A stretch of 64,000 nucleotides of DNA from CAMDHY01 sp046156265 (GTDB lineage Bacteria; Pseudomonadota; Alphaproteobacteria; Rhizobiales; Segnochrobactraceae): positions 310,001 through 374,000 of the forward strand of contig NZ_JAWDIR010000011.1 of the NCBI RefSeq assembly GCF_046156265.1, in the 5' to 3' direction. Under the pieces are notes generated by a model that had not been told where the DNA came from, did not search any database, and saw nothing but the letters and a program-made list of their open reading frames with translations. A program made the translations under genes and the position numbers. Shown here one piece after another: positions 26,689 to 34,934 of the stretch (position 1 is the first letter of the stretch; each line of letters starts with the position of its first letter).

Positions 26689-26867
26689 GGCGAGCTTCCG
26701 GGCGTCGATTTCAGGGTGTGCCGGCGGGCGAGGCGCCGCACCGGCTGGCCGCTATATCGGCGCACCGGCCACCGTGATCAAGGCGGTGACATCCGGGTCA
26801 GGCCGAGGAATGTGCAAAGGGCGGGAGAATTCTGCAAAGGCGGACAACGCCACGCGCGCGCCGCTCG

Positions 26868-26910
26868 AAAAGAAAACGGGCCGACCCCCAAAAAGAAACG
26901 GGCCGACCCC
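26868..26910. repeat. Tandem 21-22-bp repeat feeding a terminator
   Basis: Two near-identical copies (26868-26889 and 26890-26910) each consist of an A-rich tract, ACGGGCCGAC and a C run. The second copy forms the left arm of the adjacent terminator; the first repeats arm plus U-tract. This looks like a partial terminator duplication. Confidence 0.6.
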
Positions 26911-26924
26911 GGAGGGTCGGCCCG
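26899..26924 (-). terminator. Rho-independent terminator for minus-strand transcription
   Basis: CGGGCCGACCC (26899-26909) and GGGTCGGCCCG (26914-26924) form a perfect 11-bp stem with loop CGGA. On the minus strand it is followed by TTTCTTTTT. It would stop transcription coming from the 27181-32112 operon or from a small RNA located between. Confidence 0.85.
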
Positions 26925-27180
26925 AATGTCGCCTCGGATGGGACTTGCGTCCGTGCGCAGGACCAGACCTCGGGGGGCTGGGGGGCTGACTGAAACCAAA
27001 GGCCCGATCAGCGCTCCGTCATCAGCGACACCCTGGATCATAAGGCCCAAAGTGACGCTGACAGGGCCGCAATAGGGCAACTTCGTGATGCCCATCGATT
27101 GCGCCTTCGGCCTGGATTCAGGCTTCGCCGCCATTGCCCGATCTGCGGGCAATGCGCGGGAATTGCATGCAACCGGCTGG
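26925..27180 (-). other. Non-coding stretch before the terminator; candidate 3' UTR or small RNA
   Basis: No protein is convincing in the 492 bases between htpG and the dehydrogenase gene at 27181. The last 256 bases before the strong minus-strand terminator hold a G-rich run (26970-26985) and a hairpin at 27132-27154. The distance from the last stop codon to the terminator is unusually long. It could be a long 3' UTR or an independent sRNA; no known RNA family (6S, SRP, tmRNA, RNase P) was recognised. Confidence 0.3.
27132..27154. terminator. Hairpin just downstream of the catabolic operon
   Basis: CATTGCCCG (27132-27140) and CGGGCAATG (27146-27154) form a perfect 9-bp stem with a five-base loop, 27 bases past the stop of the last operon gene. 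No T-run follows. It may be a 3'-end processing or stability hairpin rather than a true terminator. Confidence 0.45.
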
Positions 27181-28065
27181 TCAGCGCGGCTTTCCGCTGC
27201 GCGCGTAGGCAGGAAGATCGCCGTAGTCGCACGGACCCCAGCCGGCCTTCGCCGCATCGGACAGCAGCGCCTGGGTGGCGGCGGCGACGGGCAGCGCGGC
27301 ACGGTGCTGGGCGGCGAGGATCAGCGCCGCGCTGGCATCCTTGAGGAAGAGGTCGATGTCGGAGGCGGGGACGGCGTTTGGGTCGCCCTCGCCCTTCAGG
27401 ATCGCCATCTTGCCCTTCAGGATCGGCGTCGCCATCGGCCCCTCGGCGATGACGTCGTAGACGGCATTCGGATCGACGCCCTCCAGGGCGCAGAGGCGCG
27501 TCGCCTCGCCGAGGAAGGCGGCATAGGTGGCGATGCCGGTGTTGACCGCGAGCTTCAGCGCCGCCGAGGAGCCGACCGGGCCGAGGTGGAAGAGCTTGCG
27601 GGTGAACGCCTCGATCACCGGCCGTGCCTTGTCGAGCGCCGCCGCGTCGCCGCCGACCATCGCGAGCAACTGGCCCTTGCGGGCGGCGTCGGCGGAGCCC
27701 TGCACCGGGCAGTCGAGCATGACGGCGCCGGTCTTCGCCACGGCCGCGGCCAGCGCGCGGGCGGTATCGGGGCTCGTCGTCGTCGTCTCGACGAACAGCG
27801 TCTTCGCGGAGGCACCGGCGAGCAGGCCGTCGGCGCGGTGGAAGCACTCCATCGCTGCCTTGTCGTCGGTGAGCGAGGTGATGACGACGTCGGCGGCTTC
27901 CGCGAGCGCCTTCGGCGAGGCCGCCACCGTCGCACCGGCGGCTTTCAGCGGCTCCGCCTTCGCGGCGGAGCGGTTCCAGACAACAACGGTGTAGCCCTGC
28001 TCGAGCAGATGCAGGCCCATCGCGCCGCCCATGCGGCCGAGCCCGGCGATGCCGACAGTGGTCAT
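27181..28065 (-). CDS. NAD(P)-dependent beta-hydroxyacid dehydrogenase (3-hydroxyisobutyrate dehydrogenase family), copy 1
   Basis: A 294-residue enzyme of the 3-hydroxyisobutyrate/6-phosphogluconate dehydrogenase superfamily. The N-terminal Rossmann motif is GLGRMGGAMG (8-17), substrate-binding DCPVQGSADAA is at about 118-128, and the catalytic lysine is K171 in ALKLAVN. It should oxidise or reduce a small beta-hydroxy acid or semialdehyde. It is the last gene of a six-gene catabolic operon and follows a paralogue by 26 bases. Confidence 0.88.
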   Translation of the reverse strand: MTTVGIAGLGRMGGAMGLHLLEQGYTVVVWNRSAAKAEPLKAAGATVAASPKALAEAADVVITSLTDDKAAMECFHRADGLLAGASAKTLFVETTTTSPDTARALAAAVAKTGAVMLDCPVQGSADAARKGQLLAMVGGDAAALDKARPVIEAFTRKLFHLGPVGSSAALKLAVNTGIATYAAFLGEATRLCALEGVDPNAVYDVIAEGPMATPILKGKMAILKGEGDPNAVPASDIDLFLKDASAALILAAQHRAALPVAAATQALLSDAAKAGWGPCDYGDLPAYARSGKPR

Positions 28066-28091
28066 GGTGATCCTCCCGAAATGATGTTCGT

Positions 28092-28967
28092 TCAGCCGCG
28101 GCGCGCCGGTCGCAGCACCTCGAAGACGGCGGCGGTGTCGTTCTCCGGCCCGACCTGGTCGATCGCGGCCTCGTAGACGGGAAGGCTTGCGGAAAACAGC
28201 GGCGCCTCGACGCCGCCTTCCGCGAGAAGCTCGCCGATCACCTTCATGTCCTTCATCCAGACGTCCAGCTTCATCGTCGCCGGCGTGTAGCGCGTCTCGG
28301 CCATCAGCGGCGCGCGCAGCGAGAAGATGCGTGAGCCGCCGGCACCATCGGAGACGACGTCGATGACGTCGGTGAGCGACAGGCCGCAGCTCTCGGCGAG
28401 CGCCATCGCCTCGGCGGTGGCGACGTTGTGGATGGCGACGAGGAGGTTGGCGACGAGCTTCATGCGCGTGCCGTTGCCGAAGGCGCCGACGTGCACCACC
28501 CGCCGCGAGAAGTCGCGCAGAGCCGGCTCGGCGATCTCGAAGCCGGCGCGATCACCGGACGCGTAGACGACGAGGTCACGCGTCACCGCCTGGGCGCCGG
28601 TGCCGGAGAGCGGGCAGTCGAGGACGACGGCGCCGGCGGTCTCGAGGCGCTTTCGCGCCGCCTCCTTGGCGGGGATCGGCATGGTCGAGAGTTCGCACAC
28701 GACCGTCCGCGTGCCGCTCTTGGCGATCGCCTCGGCGAGCTCCGCCGACACCGCCGCGAGTGCCGCCTCGGACGGCAGGCTCGTCAGCACCACCGCGCAG
28801 TCACCGACGAGGGCGGCCGGGCTCTCGACGAGGCGTCCGCCGGCACCGGCGAACGCCTCGCGGCGCGCCGGGTCGAGGTCGACACCGGCGACCGCGTGGC
28901 CGCGCTCAAGAAGATTGCGGGCGATCGAGCCGCCCATGATGCCGAGACCGACGATGCCGACGTCCAT
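28092..28967 (-). CDS. NAD(P)-dependent beta-hydroxyacid dehydrogenase, copy 2
   Basis: A 291-residue protein of the same superfamily as its downstream neighbour, with GLGIMGGSIA (8-17), the DCPLSGTGAQA substrate loop and catalytic K170 in RMKLVANLL. The two copies are only moderately similar, so different substrates are likely. ATG 28967 has AGGA seven bases upstream; an ATG at 28973 is an alternative. Both genes lie at the end of the flavin-monooxygenase operon and could act on successive breakdown products. Confidence 0.87.
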   Translation of the reverse strand: MDVGIVGLGIMGGSIARNLLERGHAVAGVDLDPARREAFAGAGGRLVESPAALVGDCAVVLTSLPSEAALAAVSAELAEAIAKSGTRTVVCELSTMPIPAKEAARKRLETAGAVVLDCPLSGTGAQAVTRDLVVYASGDRAGFEIAEPALRDFSRRVVHVGAFGNGTRMKLVANLLVAIHNVATAEAMALAESCGLSLTDVIDVVSDGAGGSRIFSLRAPLMAETRYTPATMKLDVWMKDMKVIGELLAEGGVEAPLFSASLPVYEAAIDQVGPENDTAAVFEVLRPARRG

Positions 28968-29031
28968 GCCCATTCCTCTCCCCGGCGGGCCTCTGCAGGC
29001 GCCGCCGTCCGTCTGTCCGAGTCTCCTTGGT

Positions 29032-29580
29032 TCAGGCCTTCGCGGGTGCCGGCTCGTGGCCGGGAAGCCGGAAGCAGCGGATCGCCACGGCGAGCATCGA
29101 GTAGTAGCCGACGACCGCCGATAGCTCGACGAGAGTCTGCCGTCCGAAGCGGTCGAGGGCGGCGGCAAACAGCGCGTCCGGCACGTCGTGGTCCTGCAGC
29201 AGGGCGTGGGCGACGTCATGGACGAGGCGCACGTCACCGTCCTCGGTTTCCGGCGACCTTCCGGCGGCGATCGCATCGATGACGTCGGCGGGCAGCCCCG
29301 CCTTCGCCGCCTCCGGCGCGTGGATCGCCCACTCGTAGGTGGCGCCCCAGTGGTGGGCCGTCACCAAGATGGCGAGTTCGGAGAGCTTCGGGCCGAGGCT
29401 CGTGCGGTAGCGCAGTTCCGCGCCGAGCGCCTGCGCCTTGCCGGCGACAGCGGGCGCCTCCAGCAGCAGGTGGAAGATCGCCGGCACCGACCCCCGCGGG
29501 CCTGAGGCGATGGCGTCGTAGATCGCCCGCCGCTCGGCATCGAGGGCGGCGGGGTCGTGGATCCGGTAGCGTTCGGTCAT
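29032..29580 (-). CDS. Carboxymuconolactone decarboxylase-family protein
   Basis: A 182-residue all-helical protein of the CMD/AhpD-like superfamily. KLSELAILVTAHHWGATYEWAIH is split here as KLSELAILVTAHHW at about 69-82 and YEWAIHAPEA just after. It lacks the AhpD CxxC pair. Members include gamma-carboxymuconolactone decarboxylase, but many have unknown catalytic roles. The start overlaps the stop of the alpha/beta hydrolase (ATGA), so it is co-translated. Confidence 0.83.
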   Translation of the reverse strand: MTERYRIHDPAALDAERRAIYDAIASGPRGSVPAIFHLLLEAPAVAGKAQALGAELRYRTSLGPKLSELAILVTAHHWGATYEWAIHAPEAAKAGLPADVIDAIAAGRSPETEDGDVRLVHDVAHALLQDHDVPDALFAAALDRFGRQTLVELSAVVGYYSMLAVAIRCFRLPGHEPAPAKA

Positions 29581-30422
29581 GGGGAGGAGGGCCGGGTCTG
29601 GCGGCCTGTCGCAGCGATCTCGGCGAGGAAGTCCTCGACGGCGGTGCGGAAGGCGGCGGGCTGTTCGAGATTGGCGAGGTGGGCGGCACCCTCGAGGGTG
29701 ACGAGCCGGCAGTCTGGCACGAGCGCTGCCATCGCCGCCATCTCCGGCGGATGCACGCCGTCCTCGGCGCCGACAATCATCCGGCAGGGCACGGTGATCT
29801 CCGCGAGCCGGCGCTTGTAGTCGAGGCCCTCGATGAGTTCGGTGATCGCCCGGTAGCCCGCCGGCGGCGTCGAGACGATCATCGACCGCGCCGCCTCGAC
29901 GAGGTCCGGCCGGTCGGCACGGGACGCTGCCGTCAGCCAGCTCGCCATCGTGCCCTCGGCCACCGCCGCCATGCCGCCGTCCTCGAGCATCGCCCGCCGC
30001 GTCGCCCACATCTGTCGGAACGGCGGCGGGGCATCGGCCCGGCAGTCAGCGGCGACGATGCCGGTGAGACGTTCCGGGTGGGCGAGGGCGAGGCCGAACG
30101 CCGTCATGCCGCCGAGCGACAGCCCGACGACGGCGGATGTCTCGATGCCGAGCGCGTCCCAGACGGCGACGACGTCGGCAACAAGGTCGTCGAAGCTGCC
30201 GGCGGGTTCGATAACATCGCTCGCCCCGTGGCCGCGCGTGTCGATCGACACCACGCGGTAGCGGTCGGCGAGTGCCGCGGCATCCCCGCGCCAGAGGTCG
30301 GCGTTGGCGCCGAGGGCGTGCAGGAAGGTGACGACAGGGGAGTCGCGCCGCCCCTCGTCGATCACGCCGATGCGCCGGCCGCCGATCTCGACGGGCCGGC
30401 GGGCGACCGCGAGCCCGCTCAC
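29577..30422 (-). CDS. Alpha/beta-fold hydrolase (3-oxoadipate enol-lactonase-like)
   Basis: A 281-residue hydrolase. The oxyanion segment FLHALGAN is at 33-40, the nucleophile elbow GLSLGG has S102, and the catalytic histidine lies in GAAHLANLEQP near the C terminus. It resembles PcaD-type enol-lactonases, which are paired with CMD proteins in protocatechuate breakdown, so the pairing with the next gene is meaningful. GTG 30422 overlaps the stop of the luciferase-like gene (GTGA). Substrate unknown; an ester or lactone formed by the monooxygenase is a fair guess. Confidence 0.85.
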   Translation of the reverse strand: MSGLAVARRPVEIGGRRIGVIDEGRRDSPVVTFLHALGANADLWRGDAAALADRYRVVSIDTRGHGASDVIEPAGSFDDLVADVVAVWDALGIETSAVVGLSLGGMTAFGLALAHPERLTGIVAADCRADAPPPFRQMWATRRAMLEDGGMAAVAEGTMASWLTAASRADRPDLVEAARSMIVSTPPAGYRAITELIEGLDYKRRLAEITVPCRMIVGAEDGVHPPEMAAMAALVPDCRLVTLEGAAHLANLEQPAAFRTAVEDFLAEIAATGRQTRPSSP

Positions 30423-31537
30423 GCGACGGCGGCCCGCGGTGTCGTCGCGCCGTGGTTGACCTGCGGCACCACCTTCTCGGCGAGTAGCTCCATCGAGCGG
30501 ATCGCGAGGCCGCGGTCGGCCCAGTCGTGGCCGGCATAGAGCAGCGTGCCGAACTCGCCGACGTTTTCGCGGAACGCCATCAGCTCGTCGGCCACCTTGT
30601 CGGGCGTGCCCCAGATGACGAGCTGGTCGACGACGCTCTCCGCCGTCACCGAGGAATCCGGCGCCGACTGGTCGGCCTTGAACAGATTGGCGCGGCCGTT
30701 CTTGACGAGCTTGTGGGCGAGCGACTTGTAGTAGGAGAAATAGGGGCCGGACGGGTCGGTGGCATAGCGCTTGGCGGTCGCGAGGTCGTCGGCGACGAAG
30801 ATGCTTTTCGCGACGCGCCAGTTGGCCGGATCGGCCGGGCGATTGCCGGCCGCGCAGCCGTCGACGTATTTCGGCCAGTGCGTCTTCACCCACTGCGGCA
30901 GCAGGAAGTTCGCCGAGATCGGGTCCCAGCCGCGCGCCGCCGCCTCGGTGACGCCCTTGGAGAACGGCGCCACCGCGGTGACGACGATCGGCGGGTGCGG
31001 CGTCTGGTAGGGCTTGTGGATGGTGCCTTGGCCGAGCTCGGAAATGGTCGTGCGCTCTGTCGATACGGTCCAGTACTTGCCCTTCAGGTTGTACGGCGCC
31101 TCACCCGCCCAGATGTCCAGCACCATGTTGATGCCTTCGAGGAACATCGCGGTGCGGTCGTTGTCGAGGTTGCCGTAGAGCTCGGCGTCCGAGAGCAGGC
31201 CGCCCGGGCTGATGCCGAAGATGAAGCGGCCCTTCGCCATCTGGTCGACCATCGCGACCTCGGCGGCGACCGTCGCCGGGTGCCGGTTCGGGATGTTCAC
31301 CGTGCCGGTGCCGAGCTTGATGTTCTTCGTCTCCTCGAGCAGCCAGGCGATGAAGATCAGGCTGGAGGTGATCGTCTCGGCGGCGTCGGTGACGTGCTCC
31401 CCGAAGTAGCCCTCGACGAAGCCGAGCCGGTCGGCGACCAGCGTCAGCTCGCGATCCTCCCGCAGCGTCTCGTGCAGCGGCCGGTGCAGCGGGTGGATCG
31501 GCATCGTGAAGAAGCCGACTTTGAGGGGAACGGGCAC
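30419..31537 (-). CDS. LLM-class (luciferase-like) flavin-dependent monooxygenase, LimB-like
   Basis: A 372-residue bacterial-luciferase-fold enzyme using reduced FMN and oxygen. Segments such as GFVEGYFGEHVTD, IKLGTGTVNIPNRHP and FGISPGGLLSDAELYG match the group annotated as limonene 1,2-monooxygenase or alkanal-type monooxygenases. GTG 31537 is preferred, with GAGGA eight bases upstream. The flavin reductase gene directly upstream would supply FMNH2, making a two-component system. Substrate is not evident. Confidence 0.87.
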   Translation of the reverse strand: MPVPLKVGFFTMPIHPLHRPLHETLREDRELTLVADRLGFVEGYFGEHVTDAAETITSSLIFIAWLLEETKNIKLGTGTVNIPNRHPATVAAEVAMVDQMAKGRFIFGISPGGLLSDAELYGNLDNDRTAMFLEGINMVLDIWAGEAPYNLKGKYWTVSTERTTISELGQGTIHKPYQTPHPPIVVTAVAPFSKGVTEAAARGWDPISANFLLPQWVKTHWPKYVDGCAAGNRPADPANWRVAKSIFVADDLATAKRYATDPSGPYFSYYKSLAHKLVKNGRANLFKADQSAPDSSVTAESVVDQLVIWGTPDKVADELMAFRENVGEFGTLLYAGHDWADRGLAIRSMELLAEKVVPQVNHGATTPRAAVA

Positions 31538-31593
31538 GGACGGTTCCTCGGGGTTTTCGACGGCGTGCGTCGGGCGTGTTGAACGGGGAGGGG

Positions 31594-32112
31594 TCAGGCG
31601 GCCGCGGCGAGCACGTCGGCGATGCACAGACGCCCGTGCGAGAACAGCAGCGGCGGGCCGTCACGGTGTGCGGCCCATTCCACCAGACCGACGAGGATCA
31701 CGTGGTCGCCGCCGTCGACGGCCTGGGTGACGTGGCCCTCGAAGCGGGCGAGGCAGCCTTCGAACAGCGGGCAGCCGCCACGGCCGATCGTGTAGGCCAC
31801 GCCATCGAACTTGTCGGCCGCCGGGCGCGCGAAGCGCATGGCGAGATCGCTCTGATCTGCTGCGAGGATGTTGACGGCGTACTTCGCGCCGACGCGGAAC
31901 GCCTTCAGCGAGGGCAGGTGGCGCTGCATGCTCCACAGCACCAGCGGCGGCGCGAGCGACAGGGCGGAGAAGGAGTTCGCGGTGAAGCCCGCGGGCCGGC
32001 CGGCGTCGTCGATCGTGGTGATCACCGTGACGCCGGTGATGAAGCGGCCGAGCGCGGTCCGGAATTCGCGCATCCCGCCCTCCGAGCCGAGGTCGACATG
32101 GCGTTCCGTCAT
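31594..32112 (-). CDS. Flavin reductase (HpaC/DIM6 family), first gene of the catabolic operon
   Basis: A 172-residue FMN-binding split-barrel protein. FRTALGRFITGVTVIT near the N terminus, PAGFTANSFSALSLAPPLVLWS and a GDHVILVG segment are typical of NAD(P)H:flavin oxidoreductases. It should provide reduced flavin to the luciferase-like monooxygenase 56 bases downstream. The ATG has GGAG eight bases upstream. It is divergent from the LysR regulator. Confidence 0.9.
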   Translation of the reverse strand: MTERHVDLGSEGGMREFRTALGRFITGVTVITTIDDAGRPAGFTANSFSALSLAPPLVLWSMQRHLPSLKAFRVGAKYAVNILAADQSDLAMRFARPAADKFDGVAYTIGRGGCPLFEGCLARFEGHVTQAVDGGDHVILVGLVEWAAHRDGPPLLFSHGRLCIADVLAAAA

Positions 32113-32177
32113 CGCGCTCTCCGCCTCCCTCGTTCCGTCCACGGTTAACTAGGCCGACCTTAGAGGCTGGCTAGCCC

Positions 32178-32191
32178 ATCACGGAAATGAT
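32178..32191. promoter_or_regulatory. Candidate LysR-type binding site in the divergent promoter
   Basis: ATCA-N6-TGAT (32178-32191) is a small inverted repeat close to the LysR T-N11-A form. It lies in a locally AT-rich stretch between the operon's flavin reductase gene and the LysR gene. Confidence 0.4.
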
Positions 32192-32237
32192 GAGTATTTA
32201 TGCTTCCAAGACGATTTCCTAATGAGGGGCTGCCACC

Positions 32238-33188
32238 GTGACCCTGCGCGCCGATGCCAGCCTCCAGGACATCCGTCTGTTCGTCGCCGTCTACGAGGAG
32301 CGCTCGTTCACCCGCGCGGCCGAGCGCGAGAACGCCACGCAGTCCGGCGTCTCCCAGCACGTCCGCAAGCTCGAGAGCCGCTACGGCGTGCGCCTGTTCG
32401 AGCGCGGGGCGAATGCCGTCGTGCCGACCCCGGCCGGTGACCGCTTCTACCGCTCGTCGATCGATGTGCTGCGCCGCTACATCGCCGCCGACCGGGAACT
32501 GCGCCAGCACGGCCGCGGGCTCGAAGGCACGGTGAGGGTCGGGCTGATGCCGTCGATGACGCGCTGCATCCTGGCGCCCGCGCTGGTGCGCTTCATGGAG
32601 GCGCACCCGAACGTTTCCGTCCACACCTTCGAGGCCTACAGCCGCGTGCTTGCCGACCGGGTGATGGCGGGCGAGCTCGATTTCGCCGTCGTGCCGGCGC
32701 TGGAGAGCACCGTCGGCCTGCGCGGCCGGCTGCTGCTGCGCACGCCGGAGACGATTGCGCTCAAGGCCGGCTCCGGCCGCATGCGGCACATGGAGCCGGC
32801 ACGCCTCGCCGACTTCGGGCCGCTCAAGGTGGTGGTGCCGGGCCTCGCCAATGCCCGCCGCCGCTCGCTCGACGCCTACTTTGCCGCCTGCGGCGCCGAG
32901 ATCGTGCAGGTGCTCGAACTCGACGCGATGCTCGCGACCCTCGACTTCATCGAGCGCACCGACTGGGTGGCGATCCTGCCGGGGGTCCTGACCGCGCCCG
33001 ACATCGACGGCCAGAGGCTATCGATCGCGCCGCTCGCCGATCCGCCGCTGTGGCTCGACCTCGTGCTGATCGAGCCGCTGCGCCGGCCGATGTCGCCGGC
33101 CGCCGAAGCCTTCCTCGAGGTGCTCTCGGAGGAATCGGCGCGGGTGAACCGCGTCTGGCTCGATGTCGTCGCCGAGACGGCGCGCTGA
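32238..33188 (+). CDS. LysR-family transcriptional regulator
   Basis: A 316-residue regulator. The N-terminal winged helix-turn-helix (residues 10-70; FVAVYEERSFTRAAE, then SGVSQHVRKLE) is followed by a periplasmic-binding-protein-like effector domain from about 95. It is divergent from the flavin-dependent catabolic operon, so it is the likely activator responding to the substrate or an intermediate. GTG 32238 is the start, with GAGG about ten bases before it. Confidence 0.92.
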   Translation: MTLRADASLQDIRLFVAVYEERSFTRAAERENATQSGVSQHVRKLESRYGVRLFERGANAVVPTPAGDRFYRSSIDVLRRYIAADRELRQHGRGLEGTVRVGLMPSMTRCILAPALVRFMEAHPNVSVHTFEAYSRVLADRVMAGELDFAVVPALESTVGLRGRLLLRTPETIALKAGSGRMRHMEPARLADFGPLKVVVPGLANARRRSLDAYFAACGAEIVQVLELDAMLATLDFIERTDWVAILPGVLTAPDIDGQRLSIAPLADPPLWLDLVLIEPLRRPMSPAAEAFLEVLSEESARVNRVWLDVVAETAR

Positions 33189-33216
33189 AGCTCTGAAACG
33201 AGGCGCACGAATCGAA

Positions 33217-33244
33217 GCGGCGGCCCGCAGGTCCGGGCCGCCGC
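33217..33244. terminator. Hairpin between convergent LysR and TctC genes
   Basis: GCGGCGGCCCG (33217-33227) and CGGGCCGCCGC (33234-33244) form a perfect 11-bp stem with a six-base loop. Position between convergent genes suggests bidirectional termination. There is no clear U-tract. Confidence 0.6.
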
Positions 33245-33267
33245 GACGACTTGCAGACGAATGGACG

Positions 33268-34278
33268 TCAGCGGATCTGTTCGACCGCCTCCTTCAGGAT
33301 CGGTGTCAGCGCGCTCGCTCCTTCGCCAATCTGCTTGGCCTTCTCCTGGTCGCTCTCGCCCGACACCCAGATGATCGGGCGCTGCTGATCTTTGGCAAGC
33401 TGCTGGAGCTCTGGATCCTCGAGAGCCGCCTTGATACCGGCGCGCATCGCCTCGACCGCTTCCGGTTCCATGCCCGGAGGGCCGATGAAGGCGCGACCGG
33501 ACAGCTGCACGTTCATGATCGTGCGCAGCGCCGTGGTGTCGGTGCCCTCGGGCACGAGGCTCAGCACGCTCGGTGCATTCGGCACCTGCGGGATCGGCTC
33601 CGGCGCCATGGCGAGCAGCATGTTGATCTCGCCGTTCTCCATCGCCGCGCGCTGGTTGGTGTAGGATGACATGTAGCCGTCGCTGTCGCCCTTGATCGTC
33701 GCGAGGAAGATGTCGGCCTCGCCCTCGTAGCCGGTGATGAACTTGATCGGGAAGTTCAGCGTCTTGGCGATGACGTTCATGGCATAGAAGTCGTCGTCGG
33801 TGCCCTGCGAGGCGGAGCGGAACTCCTCCGTCGAGTTCACCAGCGCCTTGGCGTCCTGGAACTTCGAGTCCTTGCCGACCCAGATCGCCTTCGGCTCCTG
33901 AATGGCGTTGCCGAGGAAGACGAAGTCCGGGAAGTTGTACTGGACGCCGGGGCTCTCGGCGAGCTGCGCCATCGCCGGAGCGGCGGCGACGACGAAGCCG
34001 ATCGTCGAGCCATCCGGCCGGGCCTTCCAGATCAGATTGGTCCCGAGCAGGCTGCCGGCGCCTGGGTGGAACTCGAGGCGGACCTCCTTCGCCTTCAGGT
34101 GTTTCTGCAGGAACGGCTGGATCATCCGCGAGTAGTGGCCGTGGCCGCCGGCCGGGGTGTGCGGCAGGATCACCGTCACTGTCTTGCCTTCGTAGAAGTC
34201 CTGCGCCATCGCGGTCGGCACCATGGCCGTCATCGAAAGCGCCGCACCGAACGCCAGCGCGCCGTAGAGCATCTTCAT
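33268..34278 (-). CDS. tctC: Tripartite tricarboxylate transporter substrate-binding protein (TctC/Bug family)
   Basis: A 336-residue periplasmic protein with a signal peptide (AMAQ-D near residue 25). The Bug-type binding fold shows KTVTVILPHTPAGGHGHY near the mature N terminus and VRLEFHPGAGSLLGTN, the segment that contacts the carboxylate ligand. Bug proteins bind organic acids and related molecules with high affinity. The ATG has a GGAGGAAG site. It is last in a tctA-tctB-tctC operon, 89 bases after tctB. Confidence 0.87.
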   Translation of the reverse strand: MKMLYGALAFGAALSMTAMVPTAMAQDFYEGKTVTVILPHTPAGGHGHYSRMIQPFLQKHLKAKEVRLEFHPGAGSLLGTNLIWKARPDGSTIGFVVAAAPAMAQLAESPGVQYNFPDFVFLGNAIQEPKAIWVGKDSKFQDAKALVNSTEEFRSASQGTDDDFYAMNVIAKTLNFPIKFITGYEGEADIFLATIKGDSDGYMSSYTNQRAAMENGEINMLLAMAPEPIPQVPNAPSVLSLVPEGTDTTALRTIMNVQLSGRAFIGPPGMEPEAVEAMRAGIKAALEDPELQQLAKDQQRPIIWVSGESDQEKAKQIGEGASALTPILKEAVEQIR

Positions 34279-34367
34279 GGTCGCTTCCTCCTGTTCCACT
34301 CTTGTAGGTGGTCGATTCTATTCGGCGTCAAACATCGTAGAAATTGCTCGTGTCTTTCTTAGCGTTG

Positions 34368-34913
34368 CTACTGAAGGACAAGCATGTACATCAGCCCGTA
34401 GCCAAAAATCGTCCGATCTAGTTGCACCCCAAGGAGTTCTCCGAAGAGAATCCAGATGCTGCCGGTCAGTGCAATGGTGATCAGCACCGTGTTGCGCCAG
34501 CTGTAGCTGGCAAGCGCACGGAAATAGATCAGCCCAAAGACGATCGATGTCGGAATCGGGCCAACCAGCATGCATGAGATGATCAGCGCGACGACCATCG
34601 CGAGCCCGGTCCACTCGCGGCGGCGCAGCGTCGCCGGATCAGTCCGCGATTTCGTCTTGCCGGTGGCAAGGAGGTCCTCAACGGTATCCTCCTTGCGGCC
34701 GGTGAGAAACTCGAAAACGTCGATGTTCAGGTCGTCGGCCGGACGGCTGTTCTGCCAGTAGAGTTGGAACAACAGCAGAAGGATGCCGATCGTCGCGATC
34801 GGAATCGGTACCAGCCGGGCGCGGGGCCCGAAGTTGAAGCTCTCCCAGATCACCGCGACGAGGACCGCGATGAGGATGGCGACGAGGATGTTTTCCTGGA
34901 GACGGCGGGTCAT
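34368..34913 (-). CDS. tctB: Tripartite tricarboxylate transporter small membrane subunit (TctB family)
   Basis: A 181-residue protein with four predicted membrane helices (about 8-25, 35-52, 105-125, 140-165) and a charged central cytoplasmic loop containing an EDLLATGKTKSRTD segment. Size, topology and position between tctA and tctC identify it as TctB, although TctB sequences are poorly conserved. Confidence 0.82.
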   Translation of the reverse strand: MTRRLQENILVAILIAVLVAVIWESFNFGPRARLVPIPIATIGILLLLFQLYWQNSRPADDLNIDVFEFLTGRKEDTVEDLLATGKTKSRTDPATLRRREWTGLAMVVALIISCMLVGPIPTSIVFGLIYFRALASYSWRNTVLITIALTGSIWILFGELLGVQLDRTIFGYGLMYMLVLQ

Positions 34914-34934
34914 TGTCGGAACTCCTTCGCCAGG

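Noticed and set aside
24736..27075. 779-codon plus-strand frame
   Set aside because: It is antisense to htpG, compositionally unlike a protein, with no domain.
26925..27180. 6S, SRP, tmRNA or RNase P RNA
   Set aside because: Conserved cores of these RNAs were looked for and not seen.
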